This document shows, in pieces, positions 40,810-51,329 of a stretch of DNA of 64,000 nucleotides. Position numbers and translations under genes: made by a program. Positions within the stretch are counted from its first letter, which is position 1. Every line of letters starts with the position of its first letter. The notes beneath the pieces are model-generated. The model worked only from the letters and a program-made list of their open reading frames with translations. It ran no database searches and was not told where the DNA came from. Source of the stretch: Entoloma clypeatum (taxonomy: Eukaryota > Basidiomycota > Agaricomycetes > Agaricales > Entolomataceae); assembly GCA_963565915.1 (NCBI GenBank), contig OY751491.1, forward strand, positions 1 through 64,000. Direction: 5' to 3'.

Positions 40810-41410
40810 ATGTCAACGGGCAATAACTCTCCCCCGTGCCCGAACTTTCAGCCGAACCCTCCCGCGCCTCAATGCGTATGTCGGACGCATACACATCACT
40901 GCTTCCATCTAACAACATTCATGCTCTTCCAGAACTGCTGCCAAGATCGGACGGATGCCCTGCTCGCAGGCATCAACAAGTTATCGGAAAAGACAGACGG
41001 CCTGGTGGATGTTCTTAACAAAATTCGGACCGAGTGTGTCGTTTCATTTGTTCTCCAATATCGTGTTAATGATGAAATATGCAGAATATCTATGGGCCCA
41101 ATGAGGACTGCGAACGCGATGGCGGGGCCGCGTGATACTATTCTGTACCCACCCGGTATCTCGTTGGGACGATGGGCCGAGGGACATGGTCTTCCATCTG
41201 GAAAGCAGATAGTTTCCATCATGAGCGGTATGCGCACCCGCACATTTATCCTCTAGTTTTATTTCTAACGTTCACAATTATGATGGCTGGGATGCAGACA
41301 AACATTTAGAGGACGCGCTTCTGGCATTGGGGTTTGAAGACAAGGACATTCCTGAAAAACACATGGAACGGCTGACCCTCTTTCACAATTACATTGGCCT
41401 TCGACCTTGA
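40810..41410 (+). CDS. Hypothetical protein (140 aa)
   Basis: Exons 40810-40875, 40933-41033, 41085-41227 and 41298-41410 join in frame, giving a small protein. It has a Pro-rich start (CPNFQPNPPAPQC), a short amphipathic coiled helix (DALLAGINKLSEKTDGLVDVLNK), a middle GPRDTILYPPGISLGRWAEG and an end ALLALGFEDKDIPEKHMERLTLF. I recognise no family. Introns 1 and 2 are optional because the unspliced frame stays open to 41256; I prefer the spliced form because it removes a divergent stretch and gives consensus sites. Confidence 0.5.
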
Positions 41411-42749
41411 GTAATTGGGAAGGACAGGTGCCCCTGGTACTAATTACATGATCCCTGATAGGTAGAACAGACTGACTTCTCAGGTTCTATACTACAACCT
41501 TGATGTTGCTCGAATACAATTAGTCCCCTGGCACTCGTCATCGACATAGTTTCTCTCAACCCTCGTCATAATTTCAGCGGTGGAGACCTTGCAAAAAAGG
41601 TAAGAAAAACCGTCGTTCAGGAGGGCTAGTAGCAGCAATTTGTTTCGATCAAGTGACTTCAGGGTTCGCAGTTATTATCTGGTATCAGTCAGACTCATAT
41701 GGGCCCCGCGCGCTTCCAACAGTGCCATGCTGCTTATTGGAACCGCCCTGGTCGGAGTACTATTTGTGTGGGTGTCGGAAGACTCGGAGGGGGAATCGTG
41801 TGGGGGCGAATGTAGAGCTGTTTCTTGGGCAGTAGAGCCATTCGGGGGATTGATCGTGGATGTAGAGACTTGGTGAAGTATGTATCCACGATCTCGATCT
41901 CGACTGAATGGGACCCAAGATGATCACAGAGAAATCGCATGCAGTACGCTAGATCGAGTTTTTGATCGAGCACACTTTGTATTTTCCTTTAAATCACAAA
42001 ACAAATACTTTACCACGAAAAAGAGGATGATGCCAACAGATTGAATCGACAAGCTCCGTGCGCTTCCAACTGTAAATCCATTTGAGATGTGCTATCAGGA
42101 AGAAAGTATACGGTGGGAGGTGTTGTTGATACTAAGAACGTAGGGCAAACAAGTATTTTGGGGCGGGAAAGTTAACGGACGTAATAATGTCAATTGACCT
42201 CCTTTTCGAATACATTCCAGCAGCGCCAATATAGCGCCAATATTCGTCGCGGACTCTTTGACAGGTGCCGTCCACATCGGATACAATAAGAGGGATTTTT
42301 CAAGGGGAAGGTGTGCGTGGAAAGAAACTCTGAAGCAGGGTGGGAAATCCCACGACGAACAAAGACGAGGCGTGTGGGAATTGCTCGATTCCCACGATGA
42401 GTTCGCGTGACGTGCCTATAAAGTCATGAATCCGGCATCGTAGAACTTTTGGGTGTCCCCTTTTTGGAGGTAGGCTCACCCCGCCACTCGTCCGTTCTCC
42501 TCCATCTAAACACACTTTCTCGCAATTTAATTCATTCTTGTAATAATCAATCCACGCCCTACGTTCTCCAGCATCGGACAGGACAGGGGGTAGTCCTTTG
42601 ACGACATCGTTCGGGGAAGTGAGTCGCCTTCGTTCGAATTACAAGTACAGAGTACTGATCCATGTCTGCTGTCCTCTGCAGGCCAACCAGTGGTCGTCAA
42701 AGAACAAGCATTCTGTTCCTTTGTCACAACCCCTAACCCGTTCTGCATC
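41411..42749. other. Intergenic, with a partial third copy of the conserved block
   Basis: 41629-41740 repeats TTGTTTCGATCAAGTGACTT and ATATGGGCCCCGCGCGCTTC from the blocks at 32 and 39 kb. GCGCTTCCAACTG recurs at about 42060. No gene is supported. The right end holds the F-box gene promoter. Confidence 0.6.
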
Positions 42750-44633
42750 ATGTATTCTCCATTCACACACACTTTCAGTGGTGTACAGTATTCTTCGCTC
42801 GCACCTTGGTCCCCCTTCTCCACCCCTCCCCGCGCCCCCGTGCATTCGTTCACCTCCGTAGCCCTCTTCTCGAGCTCGCCGTTTCTGGCAGCACCATCCC
42901 CATACCCCTCGCACATGCCCTGGTCGCCCGTCCCCAACCCCTCTCCATCTACATCATTCGCCGCCTGGTCACCCAACCCATCTACGCCCTCCCCCTTTAT
43001 GGCTCTCACAGCCGCTACTACCACCCCTACCAACACCACCACCTCCCCACCCATCGCACACTCCGTCCCCCCCGAGATCCTCGGCGAGATCTTCATCCTC
43101 TCTTTCGCATCCTCCCTCCCAAGCGGGTACCACCTCTCCCGGCGCTCTTCCATGCTCGACACCGAGCGCCTCTCCCTCCGCATCTCCCACGTCTGCCTCT
43201 ACTGGCGCAACGTCGCCCTCTCCATCCCCGCTCTCTGGTCCTCCCTGGCCTTCCCTTCCTTGGACTCCCACGCCTACCCACACTCCCGCCTCCTCTGGCT
43301 GCAGACCCTCCTCCAGCGATCCAAGTCCGGCCCTCTCAGCGTATACGTCCCCGCCGGCTCCAAAATCGGCGTCTTCTGGCTCGCGCAGAACATCCACCTC
43401 TGCTCCGACCTCTTCATCGACGTCGACCACATCATCGAGGAGGTCCTCACCCTCCCCTTCTCGAGCGCAACCCAGCTCTCCCACCTCACGATCCAGGGCG
43501 ACAAGTGCGGCCGGCGCACGATCGACCAGCTCCTCCTCCTCATCAACAGCGCACCAGCGCTTGCCGAGCTCGACTGGCACGCGTACCTGGTCTACCGCGG
43601 GCCGCCGCAGCTGCTCCCCCTCCAGCACCACCAGTGGCCGTGCAGCCCCATCACCACGCGCAAACTGCAATGGAACGGCATAACGCGCCTCACGCTCGGC
43701 GGGACGACGTACATCGAGGACTGCGTCGTGTGTCTCGCGCAGTTCCCCGCCCTGACACACTTGACCGCCAGGCGCCTCATGCGTGCCCCGCCGTGCACGC
43801 CCAGGTTGGTGTGCAGAGTCGAGGCGCTGAAGGTGGACGTGCTGGATGTCTATGCGCCTGAGAGCGATGTGGCGGAGGTGTTGGAGTACTTGACGCTGCC
43901 GGCCTTGCAAGCGCTGTGTATCGGGTCCGGCGTGAAGGAGCGTGCGTATGGTCGGTGTGGGATGTCATCCGTGATGGCGGCGGTGGCGGCCCTGGTTGCG
44001 CGATCTGGGTGTGGAAAGAGGCTTAAGAGGTTGGAGATATGCGGGTTGCCCGAGGCGGACATCGCGGCGTGTCTCGGGATGGGGGTGACGTGGTTGAGTG
44101 GGGTGGAGGAGTTGAGCGTCACGTGTGCGGAGAAGAGGGGGTTCGGGGACCGGACGGTGCGGATGTTGGAGTATGGACGGTGGGGGCTGTTTCCGATGCT
44201 GAGGAGGTTGAGAATGGGGAGGTGCGCGACGGGGGATGGGGTCTTGGCTGCCATGGTGCGGAGTCGAGTCAGGGTGCAGGAGGGAGGCCAGGGGGAGGGA
44301 GATGGGAAGGCAAATGCCAAGGAAACAGTCGACGACCATGAGAAGGAGACGGAGAAGGCTCCAATTGACAAGGGAAAGGCGAAAGTGGAAACGAAGGAAG
44401 TTGACACCCCTCATAAAAACAACAAACTCAAGGAAAACACGAAGGACGAACCCAGACCCAAAGGGCCTTCACCTCCTCCGCTCCAGGCACCAACCTCTCT
44501 CGAGTCCATCCATGTCTACCTCGCGCCCACTTTTATCCCACAGATCGGGTACGACGCGCGCCACGATATGGACATGAAGGCGTTGAAAGAATGCCAGAAA
44601 GCCGGGCTGGGTGTGAAGGTGTTGTGTTTCTGA
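42750..44633 (+). CDS. F-box protein (627 aa)
   Basis: This is a single-exon ORF from ATG 42750. A Pro/Ser/Thr-rich N-terminus (about residues 1-85) precedes the F-box SVPPEILGEIFILSF with HVCLYWRNVALSIPALWSSL (about 86-150). Leucine-rich-like segments follow (LSHLTIQGDKC, GITRLTLGGTTYIEDC, LKRLEICGLPEADI, LRRLRMGRCATGDG). A Lys/Glu-rich disordered stretch (about 535-600) comes before the end. F-box proteins recruit substrates to SCF ubiquitin ligases through Skp1; large F-box families are typical of agaricomycetes. The substrate is unknown. The coding strand is strongly C-rich in its first half. Confidence 0.9.
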   Translation: MYSPFTHTFSGVQYSSLAPWSPFSTPPRAPVHSFTSVALFSSSPFLAAPSPYPSHMPWSPVPNPSPSTSFAAWSPNPSTPSPFMALTAATTTPTNTTTSPPIAHSVPPEILGEIFILSFASSLPSGYHLSRRSSMLDTERLSLRISHVCLYWRNVALSIPALWSSLAFPSLDSHAYPHSRLLWLQTLLQRSKSGPLSVYVPAGSKIGVFWLAQNIHLCSDLFIDVDHIIEEVLTLPFSSATQLSHLTIQGDKCGRRTIDQLLLLINSAPALAELDWHAYLVYRGPPQLLPLQHHQWPCSPITTRKLQWNGITRLTLGGTTYIEDCVVCLAQFPALTHLTARRLMRAPPCTPRLVCRVEALKVDVLDVYAPESDVAEVLEYLTLPALQALCIGSGVKERAYGRCGMSSVMAAVAALVARSGCGKRLKRLEICGLPEADIAACLGMGVTWLSGVEELSVTCAEKRGFGDRTVRMLEYGRWGLFPMLRRLRMGRCATGDGVLAAMVRSRVRVQEGGQGEGDGKANAKETVDDHEKETEKAPIDKGKAKVETKEVDTPHKNNKLKENTKDEPRPKGPSPPPLQAPTSLESIHVYLAPTFIPQIGYDARHDMDMKALKECQKAGLGVKVLCF

Positions 44634-45060
44634 ATACTTTGACGGTATCATCGTTCTGGATGTTACGGTTCAGTCCCTGATGATTGTGAATGGTTATTCG
44701 TCTTCCTCGCCCTGAACGTTTCTCGCACGGGGTCTTCAACAAACCCTCAGTTTTCTTTCATGTCTGCTACGATTTTATATATGCGTCTACGTATCGTATC
44801 GTACCTGTAGGATTTTTTTTTTTGAATACCATGCATGGTGCTTGATGGGACGTACATGAAGGTAGCGACGAGTATCACTTGAATGGAAGATTTGGAGAGA
44901 TATTGAAAGGCTCATGTCACGCTCCTGTGGCTGCCTGACTCCCGATTTGGAGTCAGGACACACAGCCACTCGGATCGACCGTGAGAGAGTGCGACCGAGA
45001 AGCCGACGCGTCAGTCGTCGTCGTCGGTCGTCGTTCCTCAAATCTGTAACTTTGTTTTTT
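44634..45060. other. Intergenic, no recognisable feature
   Basis: This is the F-box 3' UTR and upstream region of the transposase-like gene. A short poly-T at 44814-44823 is unremarkable. Confidence 0.5.
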
Positions 45061-48000
45061 TCCGGGATGAATGATATGCGAGCATCAAACACATCAACCA
45101 ATCCGGTCAACGTCAACGAAGCGCTAATTGGGGTGGCGCGCGCGCGAATGCAGGCCGCAAAAGGAAGGAAGTTCCAACTGCAACGCGCCCTTCGAGTCGG
45201 GCTGCATCAGCTGTTGGGTCCCACGTCAATCCTCTACGCCCTGCTGTGTCGTCGGCTTCCGTGCCTGTTCAGCCATCAAGGGTCCCAGCAGTGGGTTTCT
45301 TCGCACCTCGACTTGGAATACACGTTGAACAGCCAGCCGTGCCAATGGGGCAATCAAACGACGCCCATCTAACACCTTCGGGTAGTGCACCACAAGGAGA
45401 TAGGGAAGGAATGAATAATGCAAATGTTGGCTCACATGGGGAATCTGGTACGTCGCCACCAAGAATGGATATGCCGTAGGATACTGACTGGTGATCCATT
45501 CAGGTGTGCCGGATGAACGAAACGGCGCTTGCCTATCGACGGCGGCTTACACGCAGCTTCAAGACGAGCTTACCTTTATACGTGACCACGATGAATATGC
45601 CGACATCACGACTGGCACACATTTCATCGATGACAGCCTCTCCGATGAGATTTTGGAGTTGACGGAGGACGCTGCAGCGGCGGCTGAGCTGGAGACGGAA
45701 TCATCTGAGGTTCGGACCGAGTCAGCTATTCACCAACACCTCCATGCTGCACTTCGAGATATCAAGAAACAAGTCGATTTACATGGCCAACCTGATTGCT
45801 ATCGATGGGGCGACTTCTTTCATCGAACAAAACATGCTGTCTTCATACTTCACGATGCTGCTTTGAACGGGCTGCAACCCGATCGTCTTTGTGCTCGGGA
45901 TATCTTTGTCTGGCTTTCCCCCTTTCTACCTGGTGCACCAGACTATTTCAAATGTACCTGCGGCAGCCATCTAACAAAAAATGGTACGACACAGTGTTCT
46001 TGCTCGATCGTCATAACCAGGTTTCTCTAGGTTATAATGATAACCCCATTGCGAGACGTGTCAAGTGCTTTCCCACCGACTATTGGCTTCTAACGAACCG
46101 CTTTTTATGTAAAGCGAGCTGTCAGGAGTGTGGAAAAAGTTGGCAGGGTACTGATCCCCATATTATCGCACAGCTCCCGCATTGGGTCGCGATGGCCTTT
46201 CCTGGTACGTAACCTATTCAGTCCCACAGTCAAGTGCTACAGGCGTGTTTCCAGCATACATCAGTGCATGTGGTGCCATCGACAAGGGAGTCATGTCACA
46301 AATGTGCAATACGTTTGCGACTCGGTTTGGACCATCTCCGTTCTCGGAAATGATGGCTGAGCTGCAGCGCAAGCACCATGCAGAGCTTGAATTCATGTAT
46401 CTCGATGCTGCACGCCATTACGGCCTGCATGGTGCCCTACAGATACCATCATTCTCTACATTTTCTGATAAACTACGATATGCTGCGTCGCCTCCATCTG
46501 TCCAGTATCTGAAAGCCATGTTCACGGACTGGGTTAGTGCGCATCGAGTTTTTATTGAACGTGCACAAGCCTGTCTGCCAGCAAATATAATGAAAGTTGA
46601 TCACACTTTTGATGTATGTTTCTGATAGAATGGAAGAACTTGCATACTGATTTTTCGTAGTATCTGAAGTATATGGGTGGGCTCAAGGGTCAACGGATCC
46701 ATGAGGCATCTTATACCAATGTCAATCACTTTGAAGAGATCCGCTCACTTTCTATGGTTCCATTGAAGTCACTAGCCTTTGTCGTGGATCAGCTGAAAGG
46801 TGTAGCAAAAGGACTTGAGGAAAATGGCCATCCTAGCTGTAGTCTCATCTATACCGACAGTCCACAAAGTGAGTTATCTTTTGTCAACTTCTCTTTCTTG
46901 TTTATCAAATTTTGTAGGCGAGCAAGGATTTCACGAAACAATCACGCCATCTTTAACACGAGATGTTGAGCACGTTACACTCTTCACAGATCTACCACCA
47001 TTCCGGTGCTCCAACGATACTGTCACAATCCGATTTACAAATGATACATTCTTGATGGACTCTCTCTGTGACGAGATTCTTGAAAAAGTCAATGCTTCAC
47101 CATCTCAGGTTCACGTAATGGCTATTGCAATTCAGTCCAATCGTCATACAGGGATTGATGCAATCCAACTGCGCACATCAAGTAGCAATATTGTCTTCAG
47201 AGTAATCTTTATTATGAAAAAAATCATAAACGATGCTGATTTCTTATGTTTAGACAACAGAATTTGCAACACGAGCACACTTTCCACAGTCACTTTGTGC
47301 GATCTTAACCAGTAACTTGGTTATCAAATTGGGATGCAATGTCAAGCAAAGTCTTCACGATCTTGCAGCTGCATATAATGATACCGACATCAAAAGCTCG
47401 CTCAGGTCAAATCCTGCCATTATTGAACTTGGTCAGCATGCAAAGTTGAAAGGCGCCATTTGGGATGCGGTACCTTCTCTTCATGTTCTGGTCGGAACTG
47501 TTCTCAAGAAGTTGTTCTCACCTCCCACCTCATCTTCAAGTTCTTGGGACTCCACCAACTACATCCAGCAGCTTCATACACATATTGAGTCTATCTGGCA
47601 AGTTTATCACTCTCTTAGCAATCTTGATTCTGTTGGGCTTCCCTTGGTACCCTTCCAGATACAAAAAGATGGCCATATTGTTACACTATTTCAAGGGAAC
47701 AAGCCTGTCGCAGAAGGTCGCCTTGTTTGGCCTCATCCCCGGTTCATCAAAGTCATTGACGATGACAATGGCGGACTTCGACAAATCAACATCACTCCGA
47801 CACGTTCCCTCATTGAGTTGACCAAGGTTCTTACACCTGGATGCATCCACAGCCTTCATTCTCAGTCTATCCAATGGATTTTCGATCATGGTGCACGGGC
47901 TGTTGTCACTACTTCAACACTTCGAACACGAAACGAAACCCCACCTGCCTTGGCCTCATCTACTGAGTGTGTACTTGGAGATCTGGCCCCACTTCCACCA

Positions 48001-49261
48001 TATACTGGCCAGGAGTCACCTTTCACACTTTCTATTCCATCTGATGGTGAGACTTGGAGTCAAGATATCAATGATGATGAAGATGACAGTGGTGGGTTCG
48101 AATTAGTGGATGATTGTCTTGGCGAGGAGGTAATGCAAATATTTATGAGTATTGTTTGCTTGCTGACTTGCTTGCAATAGATGGATCGGACAATTCCAGA
48201 ACTTTCTCCCGAATCCAGTGCAGTGGCAAAAAAACCAACATGTGTACTCGATGATCCATTTCACTTCATGGATCGCCTTCTACAACTTCTCTTAAAGATG
48301 CATTCAGCTTTCGACTCCTTTTCCCATGATTTCTCTGAAGCAATTTTTATCTGTGACAAAGATGATGAAGCTCAAGTTCGTGCTGTACTTGATGCAAAAG
48401 GTATCAGTTGGGAGTACGCAAAGCGGGCGAAAGGCACTTCACTCAATCGCCGGATACGAAGACTCATCCCCCCTCGAGAGATTCTTGTGCAACGTCTTCG
48501 GTTGCTTTTTGATGGATACAAGGGTATTATATGCACTGCAAATGGTCACAAGAAGCCATTTTTCTCCAAAGATGCTTGTGCAATGGCTGACCATTTGGTT
48601 GAAGCAGCCACACTCGGTTACCTGTCAGACCCATCTGATGTAGTCCTCTACTACAGGATGGGTAAGGACAAGGATGGTCTGAATATCTATCGTACCATCT
48701 GAGGAACCAACTCTGTTGAGGGCGGGGTTCACATGACTGTTCGTCGTGTTTTTGGTTCTCTCCAGGCCTCACCTGAGCTGGCCGAGTGTCTTCTTCTGAA
48801 TTGGATTTTGTGTCGCAATTGCACAGTATAGTATTTGTTTTTCTAAGACAGCGCATATACTAATTGCTTTTGAATAGGTCGGGTACCACAACAGAACCAG
48901 CAAGAAATATTCTCAGCACTTTGATCTTTGGACAACAGACAGGATCGTCGAGCTTGCCATTGAGACTGGAACTACTCCCTCTTTTCCAGCACCTCATGTT
49001 CTCCGAACGCGGATTGCAACGGCCGAAACTTTTGGAATTGTTCCACTCTCCTCCCAGCTTGCAGAAAAATACAACATCACCATTCTTCCACCCCGTCGAA
49101 TCACTGGCTCACCATATCACCGGGATTTCCCAGTTGAGATGCTCACTGGACTGTCTACGAAGTCCGTTAATCAATATCGTTACCTTCAGCTGCGGCAGCG
49201 TAGCCTACATCCGATCACCCCAGTTCACACATTGGCTGAATATGCTAAATTCAAGCAGCAC

Positions 49262-49266
49262 ATACA
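49262..49266. other. 5 bp target duplication ATACA, left copy (chromovirus 1)
   Basis: ATACA is repeated at 63281-63285. Deleting one copy and everything between restores the reading frame of the interrupted gene (ATA CA/T GAC). Confidence 0.95.
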
Positions 49267-49636
49267 TGTTACGGACTAACGACTACGGACATATACGCTT
49301 ACTTTTTCACTTTTACTCATCGGCCCCCGCTTACACATATCGTATTATACTTTATTTCCTTTAGTATACTTCGCTCCCACGCTGACTCGCTTTCCGCAGC
49401 TGTCTGACTCATTCCGCAGTCAGCTTACTCATTAGTGCATAGCCTTCCGCAGTCGCCTTACTCATGCGCACTGCCTTCCGCAGTTACTGACTCAGTTGCT
49501 ACCGCTCATAGTCAGTACTATATAAACCTCATGTACCATAGCTACATTCCTTAGATTTAGCAATCACATTGCTCTTCGCCTTTCCATCTTCCTGCATACT
49601 CTGCCCGAACCTTGGAATGGTTTGTTACACATAACA
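49267..49636 (+). repeat. Chromovirus 1 5' LTR
   Basis: This 370 bp LTR differs from the reassembled 3' LTR at about eight positions, nearly all CG versus TG or CA. It contains a TTCCGCAG motif repeated about five times (CTTTCCGCAGCT, ATTCCGCAGTC, CTTCCGCAGTC and others). Confidence 0.96.
49519..49563 (+). promoter_or_regulatory. Chromovirus 1 TATA box and predicted transcription start
   Basis: TATATAAA (49519-49526) lies 34 bp before AGATTTAGCAA (49553-49563). The latter is the exact complement of the primer-binding site, so the RNA is predicted to begin at or next to 49553. Confidence 0.75.
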
Positions 49637-49638
49637 AG

Positions 49639-49649
49639 TTGCTAAATCT
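49639..49649 (+). other. Chromovirus 1 self-priming primer-binding site
   Basis: TTGCTAAATCT starts 2 nt after the LTR and is the reverse complement of AGATTTAGCAA at 49553-49563 in the LTR. Tf1 of fission yeast primes reverse transcription by folding back its own mRNA 5' end over 11 nt; this element has the same layout. Confidence 0.85.
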
Positions 49650-49654
49650 CATTA

Positions 49655-50091
49655 GGTTCGCCCAGAGCGAAGAGAGCAACTACCAGACGAGTCAAGACGT
49701 CACGCTTCTTTGAAGACTTCACCAGTAACCCATTCAGCACGCCAGAAGCCCGACAGGAGGAGCTAAGTCCTCAAGACAGTATCGATTTTACACTCATCCA
49801 GCAGTACATCAAATCGGAGATCCGTCGCATCCTACAGCAGGTGCTTGACGAAGAACTAGACAACGACGAGCATCGCCCCCATGGCGAGATAGCAGAGAGC
49901 ATCCATCTTGCTCGGCAACACCAGATTGCGCGTTACAACGCCCGACAGAACGAACTCGAAAGCTTTCGCATTCAAGAAGGACCTCAGACAGGTCGGATCA
50001 CAGAGATCAGAGAGTTTATCGGTGTCCAGACAACCGTTATCAGAAGATTGATTAGGATGCTCACATCGAGACGTCCCAGAGCCACATCATC
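49655..50091 (+). pseudogene. Open frame before gag in chromovirus 1
   Basis: An open frame without ATG spans the leader (FFEDFTSNPFSTPEARQEEL, DFTLIQQYIKSEIRRILQQV, EIREFIGVQTTVIRRLIRML) and overlaps the gag start in another frame. It looks protein-coding (helical, charged) and may be an N-terminal Gag exon or a small ORF1 whose start was lost. Confidence 0.4.
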
Positions 50092-51294
50092 ATGTCTTAC
50101 TCGAAGCAGCAGATCTACGCCCACTTCACCACCAACGAGCAACAGACCGAGTACAACCGTTGGGCACGAAACGAGAGACTTGACCCCTTCTCGCGACCAA
50201 CAGACGCACAGGAACAGAGATTCCTTAGAGATCTACAGAGGAAATACCCCGAACGTTTTGCCACCGATTCCGCCGACGAGTCCCCTGACGAATTTACTTT
50301 TGACTCCGCGCAGTCAGATACCGAACAGATGCCTAGAACAGGGACTGATTTTCAACCCCTACCTGTATCCCGAACCCCATCTTCATCCCAACAATCCGAC
50401 ACCTCTCCTACTCCGCAGGTTCTAGACATGGCAGAAGCACCGACAGTACAAACAATGGATACATCCAAGATCATCAAAGATCCTGGGATGTTCAAAGACA
50501 GACACACCTTCGACGAGTGGTGGAAAGCCACCAAATTATACATCAGGTTCCAGAAGGGCCTGTCCGACGATCAGAAAATTCTTGCGGTGTTATCCTGCAT
50601 GATGGAAGGGTCCGGTAAACACTGGGCCAGCAACAAGTTAGACGACCTTGCCACCGATGGCGAGAACATCACCTGGTTAGGGTTCTCGGACGACATCGCT
50701 ACGTGATTCTCTATTGCCAACAAGTCGGCAGCGGCCAAGGTGAGACTCGAAGTCCTGAAACAGGAGAAACGCACCATCGACGAATTCTTGGACGAATTCG
50801 AAGAGCTCTTGAAGCTGTCAAACCTTGGCGAAGAAACTGGGAAATACATCCTGGAAAAGAACGTCAACCGCAGAATTTCTGAACAAGTGGCTAGCGATGG
50901 CAAGACGTACACTGATTACGCAAAGGAGATCCGAAACAAGGGACGACAGATGGAGGGACATGCATTAGTCATCCGAGGGGGTGGCGACACACGCACCGGA
51001 TCGGGCACCACTTATGGTGGTCAAGGCAAAGCCATGGAGATCGACAAAGCAGGAGTAGCCCGTTGCTACAACTGTCAGCGCTTTGGTCACCTTGCCAAAG
51101 ACTGCAAAGCCCCAAAGAAGAAAGATGGTCGTAAGTGTTTCAACTGCGACCAAGAAGGACATATCACGTGCAACTGCTGCAAGCCGAAGAAGAACTCTGG
51201 AAAGATTAGGAAGGTGTCTGATGGAGACACCGATGATGATGAAACCATCACCATAGAGACCGATGAGAAGGATTTTCCTGAAGGGTCTGATTAA
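50092..51294 (+). pseudogene. Chromovirus 1 Gag (one premature stop)
   Basis: One frame runs from ATG 50092 to TAA 51294, broken only by TGA at 50704-50706, where CGA fits (SDDIAT-stop-FSIANKSAA). The Retrotrans_gag region is HTFDEWWKATKLYIRFQKGL to RTIDEFLDEFEELLKLSNL. Two zinc knuckles follow, CYNCQRFGHLAKDC and CFNCDQEGHITCNC. Gag would form the particle and bind RNA. Confidence 0.9.
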
Positions 51295-51329
51295 ATGACG
51301 CTAAGTCGTGACCCTTATCCATTAAATGA

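Noticed and set aside
42806..43910. Long frames overlapping the F-box gene on both strands (351 and 313 aa)
   Set aside because: They are Pro/Arg- or Gly/Glu-rich shadows of the C-rich codon use of the F-box gene and have no domain.
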